From: VXPQ01 sp965116435
GTDB lineage: Bacteria; Bacteroidota; Rhodothermia; Rhodothermales; VXPQ01
NCBI GenBank assembly: GCA_965116435.1
Contig: OZ220686.1
Coordinates: 1,488,001 to 1,552,000, forward strand
Reading direction: 5' to 3'
DNA length: 64,000 nucleotides
The translations under genes were made by a program, and so were the position numbers. Under the pieces are notes generated by a model. That model was given only the letters and a program-made list of their open reading frames with translations. It made no database searches and was not told the origin of the DNA. Below, piece after piece: positions 24,234-32,409 of the stretch. Position 1 is the first letter of the stretch, and each line of letters starts with the position of its first letter.

Positions 24234-25045
24234 CCTGTTACCCTGATCCACTGTACTGTCCCAGTGCCTTGATCAAGGAAGTATTCATCCCAAAATTCCC
24301 GGATGGAACCAGCTTGGATACGTCCGGCCATGCCTCGACGAGCCAATAAAAACACGGTTACATCCACACCTTCCAAATCGACCCTTATGGTGGGGTAATC
24401 TGGATGATTGGCCAAGGTCATAAAATCAACTGGATCATCGAAAAAAGACATATCCGATGAGTGCTGCACCATATCCGAAATGAGAACCAATTCCCTTGAA
24501 AATTGAGCATCTGGAGGTTGAAAAGCGTCCACAGCGACATCCTGAACTGTTTTCAGTATAGGCGACACCAGTGCGCCAGGTCCTGAAAGAATTTCATCCA
24601 GATGCCTTTTGAGAGGCTCAATGAAGTCTTCTTCGTATTGTTGCCGAGCAATATTTCGATTCCTTGAAAGTCCTTGCAGCCAGTCGATTTCATCCGGATG
24701 TAACGGCGCACAAATGCGAAATTCCATTTGAGCGATCCGCCGTCCAGCCCGAGACAACCGATATAACCGAATCTCTGTATATTCTGAAAGAGTTTCAAGA
24801 TGTTGTACTATTCTGTTGCGAGCATCGATTTGTTGCGTATAGTGCAAAGAATCGGACGGATCCAACACGATGGCAGTCTGGCCAGCCCAATCGCTATTGT
24901 TTTCAGGACATAACGCATCATCCAGATTCGGAGGTGCTGAAAAGGACGAGTATATCCCATAGGCAACAAATACCAAAATGACACCGAGAATCATAATGAG
25001 ACCTCGGCGATCCTGTTTCTTTTTTTTGATTGCAACTTTAGACAT
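24230..25045 (-). CDS. Membrane-tethered vWA-like protein (operon gene 2)
   Basis: A 271-residue protein with a basic N-terminus and a single signal-anchor span (GLIMILGVILVFVAYGIYSS, about residues 15-34), placing the rest outside the cytoplasm. The body reads like a von Willebrand A fold. A first strand ends in a MIDAS-like D-x-S-x-S variant (AIVLDPSDSLHYT, about 54-66), and a later strand carries an acidic ligand (RELVLISDMVQHS, about 193). VWA domains bind protein partners through a metal ion. The C-terminus (FWDEYFLDQGTGTVQWIRV) is well ordered. The start overlaps the upstream gene by 8 bp and the stop overlaps the next start by 4 bp, so translation is coupled. Confidence 0.6.
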   Translation of the reverse strand: MSKVAIKKKKQDRRGLIMILGVILVFVAYGIYSSFSAPPNLDDALCPENNSDWAGQTAIVLDPSDSLHYTQQIDARNRIVQHLETLSEYTEIRLYRLSRAGRRIAQMEFRICAPLHPDEIDWLQGLSRNRNIARQQYEEDFIEPLKRHLDEILSGPGALVSPILKTVQDVAVDAFQPPDAQFSRELVLISDMVQHSSDMSFFDDPVDFMTLANHPDYPTIRVDLEGVDVTVFLLARRGMAGRIQAGSIREFWDEYFLDQGTGTVQWIRVTG

Positions 25046-26594
25046 TTTCCAGCACCGTTATGTCTTCCACCTCTGCTTCACATTTTTTGAGTTGTGTACG
25101 AATCTCCTCAACCTGTTTCTTCAGTATATCACGTTCTTTTTTCTGTTGCTTTTCGGCTTCCGCATACGAACAAATACGCAAGACCACTGGTTTTTCAGGA
25201 AGATTAAAATTAGCCTCCCAAGGTTCATCCCAATGAGGCGGAACAGGTTGATCCTCCTTCCGCGCACCTCTGTTAGCCGTACGATATATTTCAATAGCAC
25301 CCCGACAACTATCCTCAAGTTGCCCAGCATACGTACGAAGCTCCTTATAGCGTTTGTCTCTTGTCTTAATTGCATCATCCGTCCTCTCCCATCTATCTAT
25401 GGGATCATTAAAAGCATTATTTTTCTGCTCGGCGGACAATTCCCTCCATTTGTTTTCGAGTCTTTCCAGAACTTCTCGACGTTCTTCCTCAAGTTCGTCT
25501 TCATGTTTTTGACGTTTTCGTCCCAATTTTCCATATCCAGGATAAGGATCCGTCATTTTCCAGCATTCCCATGCACCGAATGCACATGCAGCCAAACCAA
25601 TCAGGAACAGAAGGTACGACATAAAACCATCCAACCTGTACCTCCTGGTCAGGAAAAGACACCATGCTTCCTGACTCGATTCAAGGCTCGGCTGAAGATC
25701 TCTATCGCCACGCCAACATGACGCAATTTCACGCTCTGCTTCCGAAGCCAAAACACTTACCGTTTCAGGTTCAGGAGGATAATCTGACGGAAGAGCATCT
25801 CTGTAGTGAGCAACGGCGAAATTAAAACAAAGTGCCGAGAATATAACCAAAATTAGTCCTACGATACCCCCAAGTTTTCGTAAACTATCGATCCGATATG
25901 AAATCTGCCTGTATGTCGTGGCACCCAAAAAACCAAAGACGATGACATTGACTACACTAATCAGGGCAGCTATAAATATTCCTGACAGAATTCCCCCCGT
26001 CATGTTATTGCCAAAGAAAAATCCGTTAAGCACCGTTTCTACAGCAATTGCTATGCACAATAGACCCATTGAAAGGCGCAAGCTATCGGGAATTGTCGGG
26101 TCTCTTTTCAAATTATGCGTAGTCTTAAAATGATTAACTTCATCAATTGTACCTTGAGCCTTCTCCGTGGATCTTTCCAGATTGCGCCTTTCGTTAGTAA
26201 CAATGTTCTCCAATTCCTGGAGCGCATTTTTCATGTGTATTTCAGAAATAGCATCGTTGTTCGACGGGCTTTCGTCACGATACTCACCTTTGGATTGAGA
26301 AGAAGCAGAGCGAATAAACGCTTTGTCGATACGTCCGTCCAGTACAGCAATTTCGTTTGTATAACTTGCCATCCTTTCCCCCAGCATCCTCTGACAAACG
26401 CCCTTGACCATAATCTCCACACCATCCAATCCAGGATGGTTTTGCGATGGCTTACCCAAACGACCATTCTGGGCACCTTTCCCTCTTAGGCCCTTGGGGC
26501 CAAATTCTGCCGAATTATTGGCAAGGGTCTTGGCGTCAGGAGGCTGATCGGACGTGGGAGGCCCGTTGTCCGGGGTGGGGGATCGCTTTGCCAT
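25038..26594 (-). CDS. Four-span membrane protein with two coiled coils (operon gene 1)
   Basis: A 518-residue protein of unknown family. A Pro/Gly-rich soluble N-terminus (1-75) and a coiled coil (about 100-155) precede membrane spans near LSMGLLCIAIAVETVLNGFF, GIFIAALISVVNVIVFGFLG, GGIVGLILVIFSALCFNF and GFMSYLLFLIGLAACAFGAW. After the last span comes a conserved-looking TDPYPGYGKLGRKRQ, then a long charged helical region (about 365-518) with a terminal coiled coil. It is the first gene of the operon. I use the ATG at 26594; a TTG at 26678 would add 28 residues with no clear support. The gene is AT-richer than the backbone, which suggests transfer. Confidence 0.6.
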   Translation of the reverse strand: MAKRSPTPDNGPPTSDQPPDAKTLANNSAEFGPKGLRGKGAQNGRLGKPSQNHPGLDGVEIMVKGVCQRMLGERMASYTNEIAVLDGRIDKAFIRSASSQSKGEYRDESPSNNDAISEIHMKNALQELENIVTNERRNLERSTEKAQGTIDEVNHFKTTHNLKRDPTIPDSLRLSMGLLCIAIAVETVLNGFFFGNNMTGGILSGIFIAALISVVNVIVFGFLGATTYRQISYRIDSLRKLGGIVGLILVIFSALCFNFAVAHYRDALPSDYPPEPETVSVLASEAEREIASCWRGDRDLQPSLESSQEAWCLFLTRRYRLDGFMSYLLFLIGLAACAFGAWECWKMTDPYPGYGKLGRKRQKHEDELEEERREVLERLENKWRELSAEQKNNAFNDPIDRWERTDDAIKTRDKRYKELRTYAGQLEDSCRGAIEIYRTANRGARKEDQPVPPHWDEPWEANFNLPEKPVVLRICSYAEAEKQQKKERDILKKQVEEIRTQLKKCEAEVEDITVLENV

Positions 26595-26790
26595 TGCTGT
26601 ACGAAGTTCTCTGTTCTCGTGGAAACCAAACGAAACGGCAATATACGACTTCTGCGGATAAAAGCAAGTCCCCTCCAAGGAGATACTCCCTGCTTACGCT
26701 GGCAAGGCCACTTCTCTGCCCCCACCCCCGAACCTAACCACCCCCCACACCGTTCAGAAGCCGCTCCCCCTGAAATACGCTTCCAACCTG

Positions 26791-27939
26791 ATGCCGGCCC
26801 AAGGCGCCATTACCTACGTACAGACGCATGACGCGGCCCGCCGCATTCGAGAGACCGTCCAGGGCGTCCGCACCCTCGGGCTGGACTGCGAGGCCGCCGG
26901 ACTCCATCGCTATTCGGACCGGCTGTGCCTGGTCCAGCTCTCCGTCCGGAACGAAACGTTCGTGCTGGACCCCCTCGCCATCGACCCGGCGCCCTACCTG
27001 AAGCCGTTCCTTGAAGACCCGCAACGACGCATCGTCCTGCACGGCGCCGCCTTCGATCTGATGCTCCTGTCCCGCGACCTGGGCGTCACGGTGGCCAACC
27101 CGGTAGACACCCAGATTGCAGCGAATCTCCTTGGCGAACCCTCCATCGGACTCCAGGACCTGCTGGCCCAGCGCCTGGACATCCGCGTCTCCAAGAAATT
27201 CCAGAAAGCCGACTGGGCCCGGCGCCCGTTGACCCGCGCCATGATAGACTACGCGGCAGGCGACACGCGCCACCTGCACCGCCTGCTCTCCAGCCTCGAA
27301 AAGGAACTCAGCAAACAAGGACGCCTCCACTGGGCCCAGGAAGAATACCGCCGGCTTGCAGCGAGCGCGGCGGACGCCCACGAAGACGATACTCCGACCG
27401 ATCCGGTAACCCGTTTCAAGGAGGCCCAGGCCATGGATGCCCGCTCTGTCACCGCGCTCCGCAAAATCATTGCGTGGCGAGACCGGATCGCCCGCGCGCG
27501 GGACCGGGCGCCCGGCCGCGTGGTCAACAATGTCGCGCTCGTCCAGGTCGTCTCCCTGCGCCCCGCCTCCACCAAAGCCCTCGCCGCAATCAAGGGATTC
27601 CCGACGCGCCTTGCCGAGACCAAAGGACAATCTCTGCTCGACATGCTGGCGCAGGTCGATCGCCTGCCCGATTCGGAATTGTCCCCGTACCCGCCCACGC
27701 CCCGGAAGAGACGACCAACCGAGGACCAGGAAGACGCTTTCGAGCGCCTGAAAGAGGCGCGCAACAAGGCGGCGGATCGACTGGGACTCAAGCGCGGAAT
27801 CATGATGACGAATCACGCGCTACAGAAAATAGCCGCCGCCACGCCGCAAAACCTCGCCGATCTCGCGTCCATCCCAAAGGTACGGCAATGGCAAGCAGAA
27901 GCCATAGGAAAAGAACTGCTGGCGGCCCTGCGAAGGTGA
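26791..27939 (+). CDS. rnd: Ribonuclease D
   Basis: A 382-residue 3'-5' exoribonuclease of the DEDDy class. Exo I reads LDCEAAGLHRY (Asp, Glu), Exo II VLHGAAFDLMLL (Asp), and Exo III ends DYAAGDTRHLHRL with the Tyr and Asp of the DEDDy subclass. An HRDC-type helical domain at about 205-300 and a second helical domain to the end complete the RNase D layout. It trims tRNA and other stable RNA 3' ends in the cytosol. It diverges from the four-gene membrane operon, and the 196-bp gap must hold both promoters. Confidence 0.92.
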   Translation: MPAQGAITYVQTHDAARRIRETVQGVRTLGLDCEAAGLHRYSDRLCLVQLSVRNETFVLDPLAIDPAPYLKPFLEDPQRRIVLHGAAFDLMLLSRDLGVTVANPVDTQIAANLLGEPSIGLQDLLAQRLDIRVSKKFQKADWARRPLTRAMIDYAAGDTRHLHRLLSSLEKELSKQGRLHWAQEEYRRLAASAADAHEDDTPTDPVTRFKEAQAMDARSVTALRKIIAWRDRIARARDRAPGRVVNNVALVQVVSLRPASTKALAAIKGFPTRLAETKGQSLLDMLAQVDRLPDSELSPYPPTPRKRRPTEDQEDAFERLKEARNKAADRLGLKRGIMMTNHALQKIAAATPQNLADLASIPKVRQWQAEAIGKELLAALRR

Positions 27940-28025
27940 GGTTCTTGGCGCTACTCCCTTGGATCGTCCGGCGAGAAACGCTCATGCTGCTTCATACGCT
28001 ACCCTTCCTTCATTGATTTTACATT

Positions 28026-28060
28026 CATGAAAATCAATAGTGTCATTTTAGATTTTCATG
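28026..28060. promoter_or_regulatory. Perfect 10-bp inverted repeat, probable operator
   Basis: CATGAAAATC (28026-28035) is mirrored exactly by GATTTTCATG (28051-28060) with a 15-bp spacer, ending 12 bp before the ATPase start codon. The size and position suggest a dimeric repressor site or an mRNA hairpin at the ribosome-binding region of the DUF4143 ATPase. Confidence 0.6.
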
Positions 28061-28072
28061 TATATTTAAGAC

Positions 28073-29233
28073 ATGATACCCCGCAACGAACACGAAACCG
28101 CCCTCTGGGGCCTTTTGCGTCAGTTCCCCGTCGTGGGCCTTGTCGGCGCCCGGCAGGTCGGCAAGACCACGCTCGCCCGTAGCCTCGCGAACGACTGGCG
28201 GCGCCCTGTGCATTTTTTCGATCTGGAAGACCCAACGCACGAAGCCGCGCTCGCCGATCCCAAGCTGGCGCTCGAATCCCTGCGCGGACTCATCGTCATC
28301 GACGAAGTGCAGCGGCAGCCCAAACTCTTTCCCTTGCTGCGGGTGCTGACAGACCGCCCCGATAACGCCGCACGCTTTCTTGTGCTCGGCAGCGCCAGCC
28401 CCGATCTGTTGCGCCAGTCTTCGGAGACATTGGCCGGGCGCATCGCCTATCTCGAACTGCCGCCGTTCCGTGCGAACGAAGTCGGCGCAGACAGGATCGA
28501 AAGGCTTTGGGTACGCGGTGGATTCCCAAAATCCTTTCTCGCCGAAGACGATGCGCAGAGCCTGGTCTGGCGCAACGCATTTATCCGCACCTTCCTGGAA
28601 CGCGACCTGCCGCAACTCGGATTTTCCGTCCCTGCCGCAACCATGCGCCGCTTCTGGACCATGCTGGCGCACTACCACGGCAACCGGTGGAACAGCGCCG
28701 AACCCGGACGCGCCCTCGGTGCAACCGGCTCCACCGTCAACGCCTGGCTGGACATGCTGGTGGACGCGCTGATCGTGCGCAAACTGCCGCCTTGGTACGA
28801 AAATCTCAAAAAGAGACAGGTCAAGGCGCCCAAAATATATATAGAAGACGCCGGACTGCTCCACGCCTTGCTGGGCGTCGAATCCAGAGAAGTCCTCCTC
28901 GGACACCCCAAGTCCGGCGCATCGTGGGAAGGATTCGCCATGCAAGAAATCGTTCGCCTGACCGGCGCCGCCTGGGAACAGTGCTATCACTGGGGAACCC
29001 ACCAGGGCGCAGAACTGGACCTCCTCATCCTCCACAAAGGCCAGCGTATCGGATTCGAGTTCAAGCGTACGAGCGCGCCCGCCATGACCCGCTCCATGCA
29101 TTCCGCCCTGAACGACCTGCGGCTGGACCGCCTCTTCGTCGTTTTTCCGGGAGACGCCCGCTTCCCCCTGCGCGAACGCGTTGAAGCCACAGGGCTGTCC
29201 CTTGCCCTCGCCGAAGGCTTCCCGTCCCTCTGA
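28073..29233 (+). CDS. AAA-type ATPase with DUF4143 domain
   Basis: A 386-residue protein of the widespread bacterial/archaeal ATP-binding plus DUF4143 family. The Walker A is GARQVGKTTLARSLA (about residues 23-37) and the Walker B is LIVIDEVQRQPKLFPLLR, with RGGFPKSFL as a family block. The DUF4143 region (about 190-345) has a nuclease-like end (GAELDLLILHKGQRIGFEFK, an ExD...ExK-like pattern). The cellular role is unknown; members are often in variable or toxin-rich regions. It stands alone, with a perfect palindrome just upstream of its start. Confidence 0.9.
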   Translation: MIPRNEHETALWGLLRQFPVVGLVGARQVGKTTLARSLANDWRRPVHFFDLEDPTHEAALADPKLALESLRGLIVIDEVQRQPKLFPLLRVLTDRPDNAARFLVLGSASPDLLRQSSETLAGRIAYLELPPFRANEVGADRIERLWVRGGFPKSFLAEDDAQSLVWRNAFIRTFLERDLPQLGFSVPAATMRRFWTMLAHYHGNRWNSAEPGRALGATGSTVNAWLDMLVDALIVRKLPPWYENLKKRQVKAPKIYIEDAGLLHALLGVESREVLLGHPKSGASWEGFAMQEIVRLTGAAWEQCYHWGTHQGAELDLLILHKGQRIGFEFKRTSAPAMTRSMHSALNDLRLDRLFVVFPGDARFPLRERVEATGLSLALAEGFPSL

Positions 29234-29458
29234 TCCGGTGGATTTTTCCGAACCATTTCGGGCGTTGGGGAGTACTTACAGGATACCCCGTTTTTTGCCC
29301 CGACCCTGCGCGACGCAGCCACCCAAACCGCTCCAGACCCTCCCGAAACCCGCCCGCCTGTACGAGCAATCTGTACGAACAACCAGCGCGCCCGGACCCC
29401 GACCCAAACACCCCCCTGAGCGACCCCTCCGTCGCCCGATATCATCCACATACGCACC

Positions 29459-32176
29459 ATGAAAGACCCCTTCGGCGCCCGCGACACATTCAACACAGGA
29501 TCGGGCGACGCCTACCTCTACCGCCTCGACCGCCTCGCCCCCCGCGGCCTCGCCGACCCGAACCGGCTCCCCTTCTCCGTCAAGGTGCTGCTCGAAGCCG
29601 CGCTCCGGGAATGCGACGGACGCGCCGTCACGCAAGAAGACGTCGAACGCCTCGCCGCGTACGACCCGAAACGCCCGGCCCGCGAGGAAATTCCTTTCGT
29701 GCCCGCCCGCGTCCTGTTGCAGGATTTCACGGGCGTGCCCGCCGTCGTGGACCTGGCCGCCCTCCGCTCCGCCGTGGCCCGCCTCGGAGGCGATACGGAC
29801 GCCATCAACCCGAGAGTGCCCGTCCACCTCGTCATCGACCACTCCATTCAGGTAGATCATTTCGGGACGCACGAAGCCCTGCGTCTGAATTCGGACATCG
29901 AGTTTCGGCGCAACGAGGAACGGTACGCCTTCCTCCGCTGGGGACAAGAAGCCTTCGAGAATTTCTCCGTCGTACCTCCGTCCGGCGGCATTTGCCATCA
30001 GGTGAATCTGGAATATATCGCCCGCGGCGTATGGACCCGCCCGGAAGACGGGTTGCATGTGGCCTACCCGGACTCCCTTGTCGGGACGGACAGCCACACG
30101 ACCATGATCAACGGACTGGGCGTGCTCGGCTGGGGCGTGGGCGGCATTGAAGCCGAAGCCGCCATGCTGGGCCAGCCGATCTGCATGCTCATGCCGGAAG
30201 TGATCGGATTTCGCATCACGGGACGGCTCCCCGAAGGGGCCACCGCCACCGACCTGGTGCTGACCGCCACCCGCCGCCTCCGGGCGTACGGCGTCGTGGG
30301 CCGGTTCGTGGAATTCTTCGGCCCTGGACTGGATCACTTGTCCATCCCGGACCGCGCCACCATTTCCAACATGTCCCCGGAATACGGCGCCACCATGGGC
30401 TTCTTCCCCGTAGACCGGATAACCCTCGACTACATGCTGCGCACGGGCCGCGACCCGGCGCTCGTGGACATGGTCGAGCGGTATGCGAAGGAACAAGGCC
30501 TGTTCCGCACGCCGAACACCCCCGACCCGGACTTTCTCGACATCCTCGAACTGGACCTTGGGGACGTCGTGCCCAGCGTGGCGGGTCCCAAGCGTCCGCA
30601 GGACCTGATTCCCATGCCGGAACTCGGCAAAACCTTCGCCGCCACGCTTACCGCGCCCGCCGGTCCCCAGGGATTCGGCCTGAAGCCGGACGCGCTCGCC
30701 CGCACCGGACGCTACCAGGACGAACAGGGAGAGGACCATCCATTGCGGCACGGCGACGTAGCCATCGCCGCCATCACCAGTTGCACGAACACCAGCAATC
30801 CTTCGGTAATGATCGGAGCCGGGCTCGTGGCGAAGCACGCCGTCGAGCGCGGCTTGCGCGTGCCCCCGTACGTCAAAACAAGCCTGGCGCCCGGCTCCCG
30901 CGTCGTCACGCGCTACCTGCACGAAGCCGGATTGCTTCCGTACCTGAATCAACTGGGATTCAACCTGGTGGGATACGGGTGCACCACCTGCATCGGCAAT
31001 TCCGGACCGCTGCCCGAGCCGGTCGTCGAGGCCATCCGGGAAGGCGATCTCATCGTGGCGGGCGTGCTTTCGGGAAATCGGAACTTCGAGGGCCGCATTC
31101 ACCCGCACGTACAGGCCAATTTCCTCGCCTCCCCGCCCCTCGTGGTGGCCTATGCGCTGGCCGGCACCGTCGATATCGACCTGGTGAACGACCCCATTGG
31201 CCAGGATTCCGCGGGCCACGACGTATTCCTGCGCGACATCTGGCCGAATTCCGAGGAGATTCTCCAGACGATCCGCGACGTCGTCACCCCCGACCTGTTC
31301 CGGGAAGAATACGACGGCATCGAAACGTCCAGCGAAACCTGGAACGCCATCGAAACGGCGGAAGGCTCGCTGTGCGCATGGGACGACGCTTCGACCTACA
31401 TTCAGGAACCGCCCTATTTCGTGGATATGGACCCGGAAACGCCCGCCATCCGGGAAATCCGGGGCGCCCGGGTGCTTGCCAAGCTCGGCGATTCGACGAC
31501 AACGGACCATATTTCGCCCGCCGGCGCCATTGGACTGGATACGCCCGCCGGGAAATATCTGACCGAAAAAGGCATCCGCCGCCATGCCTTCAATTCGTAC
31601 GGATCGCGCCGGGGGAACCACGAAGTGATGATTCGCGGCACGTTCGCCAACATCCGCATCAAGAACTTGCTGGTTCCGGGGACGGAAGGCGGCGTCACGC
31701 GGTACTTCCCCACGAACGAAACGATATCCATCTACGACGCCGCCATGAAGTACGGCGAGGCGGGCGTGCCGCTCGTCGTGCTGGGGGGCAAGGATTACGG
31801 TATGGGATCCAGCCGGGACTGGGCGGCGAAAGGCACGCTGCTGCTGGGCGTCAAGGCGACCATCGTGGAGAATTACGAACGCATCCACCGGTCGAACCTG
31901 ATCGGGATGGGCGTGCTCCCGCTGCAATTCCGCACGGGCGAAACGGCGGCCAGCCTGGGCCTGACGGGCGAGGAAACCTTCGACATTCCCGTAACCAACG
32001 CCGTTGCGCCCCGGCAGGAAATCGCCGTGACCGCCACCCGGCCGGACGGAACGCATACGGCGTTCCAGGCTGTAGTCCGCCTCGACACCGACGTGGAAGT
32101 AGATTATTACCGCAACGGCGGCATCCTCCACTACGTGCTACGGGATTACCTGCGACGGGAACGGGTGGGGGCGTGA
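29459..32176 (+). CDS. acnA: Aconitate hydratase A
   Basis: A 905-residue aconitase of the AcnA/IRP1 type, converting citrate to isocitrate in the TCA cycle through a 4Fe-4S cluster. Cluster cysteines are in ITSCTNTSNPSVM (about residue 443) and GYGCTTCIGNSGPLP (about 509, 512). Other signatures are VIDHSIQVD, DSLVGTDSHTTMINGLGVLG, SRRGNHEVMIRGTFANIRI and GGKDYGMGSSRDWAAKG of the swivelling domain. Length is standard (about 890-910). It is cytosolic and appears to be a single-gene transcript. A phased palindrome array follows in the gap to the convergent hydantoinase gene. Confidence 0.97.
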   Translation: MKDPFGARDTFNTGSGDAYLYRLDRLAPRGLADPNRLPFSVKVLLEAALRECDGRAVTQEDVERLAAYDPKRPAREEIPFVPARVLLQDFTGVPAVVDLAALRSAVARLGGDTDAINPRVPVHLVIDHSIQVDHFGTHEALRLNSDIEFRRNEERYAFLRWGQEAFENFSVVPPSGGICHQVNLEYIARGVWTRPEDGLHVAYPDSLVGTDSHTTMINGLGVLGWGVGGIEAEAAMLGQPICMLMPEVIGFRITGRLPEGATATDLVLTATRRLRAYGVVGRFVEFFGPGLDHLSIPDRATISNMSPEYGATMGFFPVDRITLDYMLRTGRDPALVDMVERYAKEQGLFRTPNTPDPDFLDILELDLGDVVPSVAGPKRPQDLIPMPELGKTFAATLTAPAGPQGFGLKPDALARTGRYQDEQGEDHPLRHGDVAIAAITSCTNTSNPSVMIGAGLVAKHAVERGLRVPPYVKTSLAPGSRVVTRYLHEAGLLPYLNQLGFNLVGYGCTTCIGNSGPLPEPVVEAIREGDLIVAGVLSGNRNFEGRIHPHVQANFLASPPLVVAYALAGTVDIDLVNDPIGQDSAGHDVFLRDIWPNSEEILQTIRDVVTPDLFREEYDGIETSSETWNAIETAEGSLCAWDDASTYIQEPPYFVDMDPETPAIREIRGARVLAKLGDSTTTDHISPAGAIGLDTPAGKYLTEKGIRRHAFNSYGSRRGNHEVMIRGTFANIRIKNLLVPGTEGGVTRYFPTNETISIYDAAMKYGEAGVPLVVLGGKDYGMGSSRDWAAKGTLLLGVKATIVENYERIHRSNLIGMGVLPLQFRTGETAASLGLTGEETFDIPVTNAVAPRQEIAVTATRPDGTHTAFQAVVRLDTDVEVDYYRNGGILHYVLRDYLRRERVGA

Positions 32177-32206
32177 GGGCTTGCCAGCACGCAAAGCGTA
32201 TTTGCC

Positions 32207-32348
32207 TATGCATTTTTTGCATAACAGAGGCAACTTCTATGCATTTTCTGCATAGCACATGCCGTTTCCATGCTTATCACCGCCGCGCCCGGGTCATATC
32301 TATGCATTTTTTGCATAATGAAGGCCCCTTCTATTCATTTTTTGCATA
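32207..32348. repeat. Phased array of 17-bp palindromes (TATGCA-N5-TGCATA)
   Basis: Four clear copies start at 32207, 32238, 32301 and 32332: TATGCATTTTTTGCATA twice, one with a central C, and one starting TATTCA. Start-to-start distances are 31, 63 and 31 bp, so a fifth, degraded copy is expected near 32269, where a CATGC remains. The period of about 31 bp is three helical turns. It fills the gap between convergent acnA and hyuB. It is too short and too regular to be a CRISPR array, and no cas gene is present. Confidence 0.8.
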
Positions 32349-32409
32349 AGGGCGATGCATGGCGCCAAAAACCGGGCTTGCGCAACGCCCCACCACCCTC
32401 CCGCCTCCC

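Noticed and set aside
21586..26594. Complete Zorya system
   Set aside because: Only the channel/stator pair resembles ZorA/ZorB; the partner lacks an OmpA domain and no ZorC, ZorD or ZorE-like gene is present.
29276..32131. 951-codon open frame on the minus strand opposite acnA
   Set aside because: Its protein is Gly/Arg/His-rich with no family similarity, and it mirrors the acnA frame; long antisense frames are expected in GC-rich DNA. The same holds for those opposite the FAD dehydrogenase (7383-10148), transaldolase/nuclease (4683-7328) and M16 genes (40535-42829).
32207..32348. CRISPR-like array of 17-bp repeats
   Set aside because: Repeats are short, palindromic and only four or five; spacers are about 14 bp; no cas genes are in the window.
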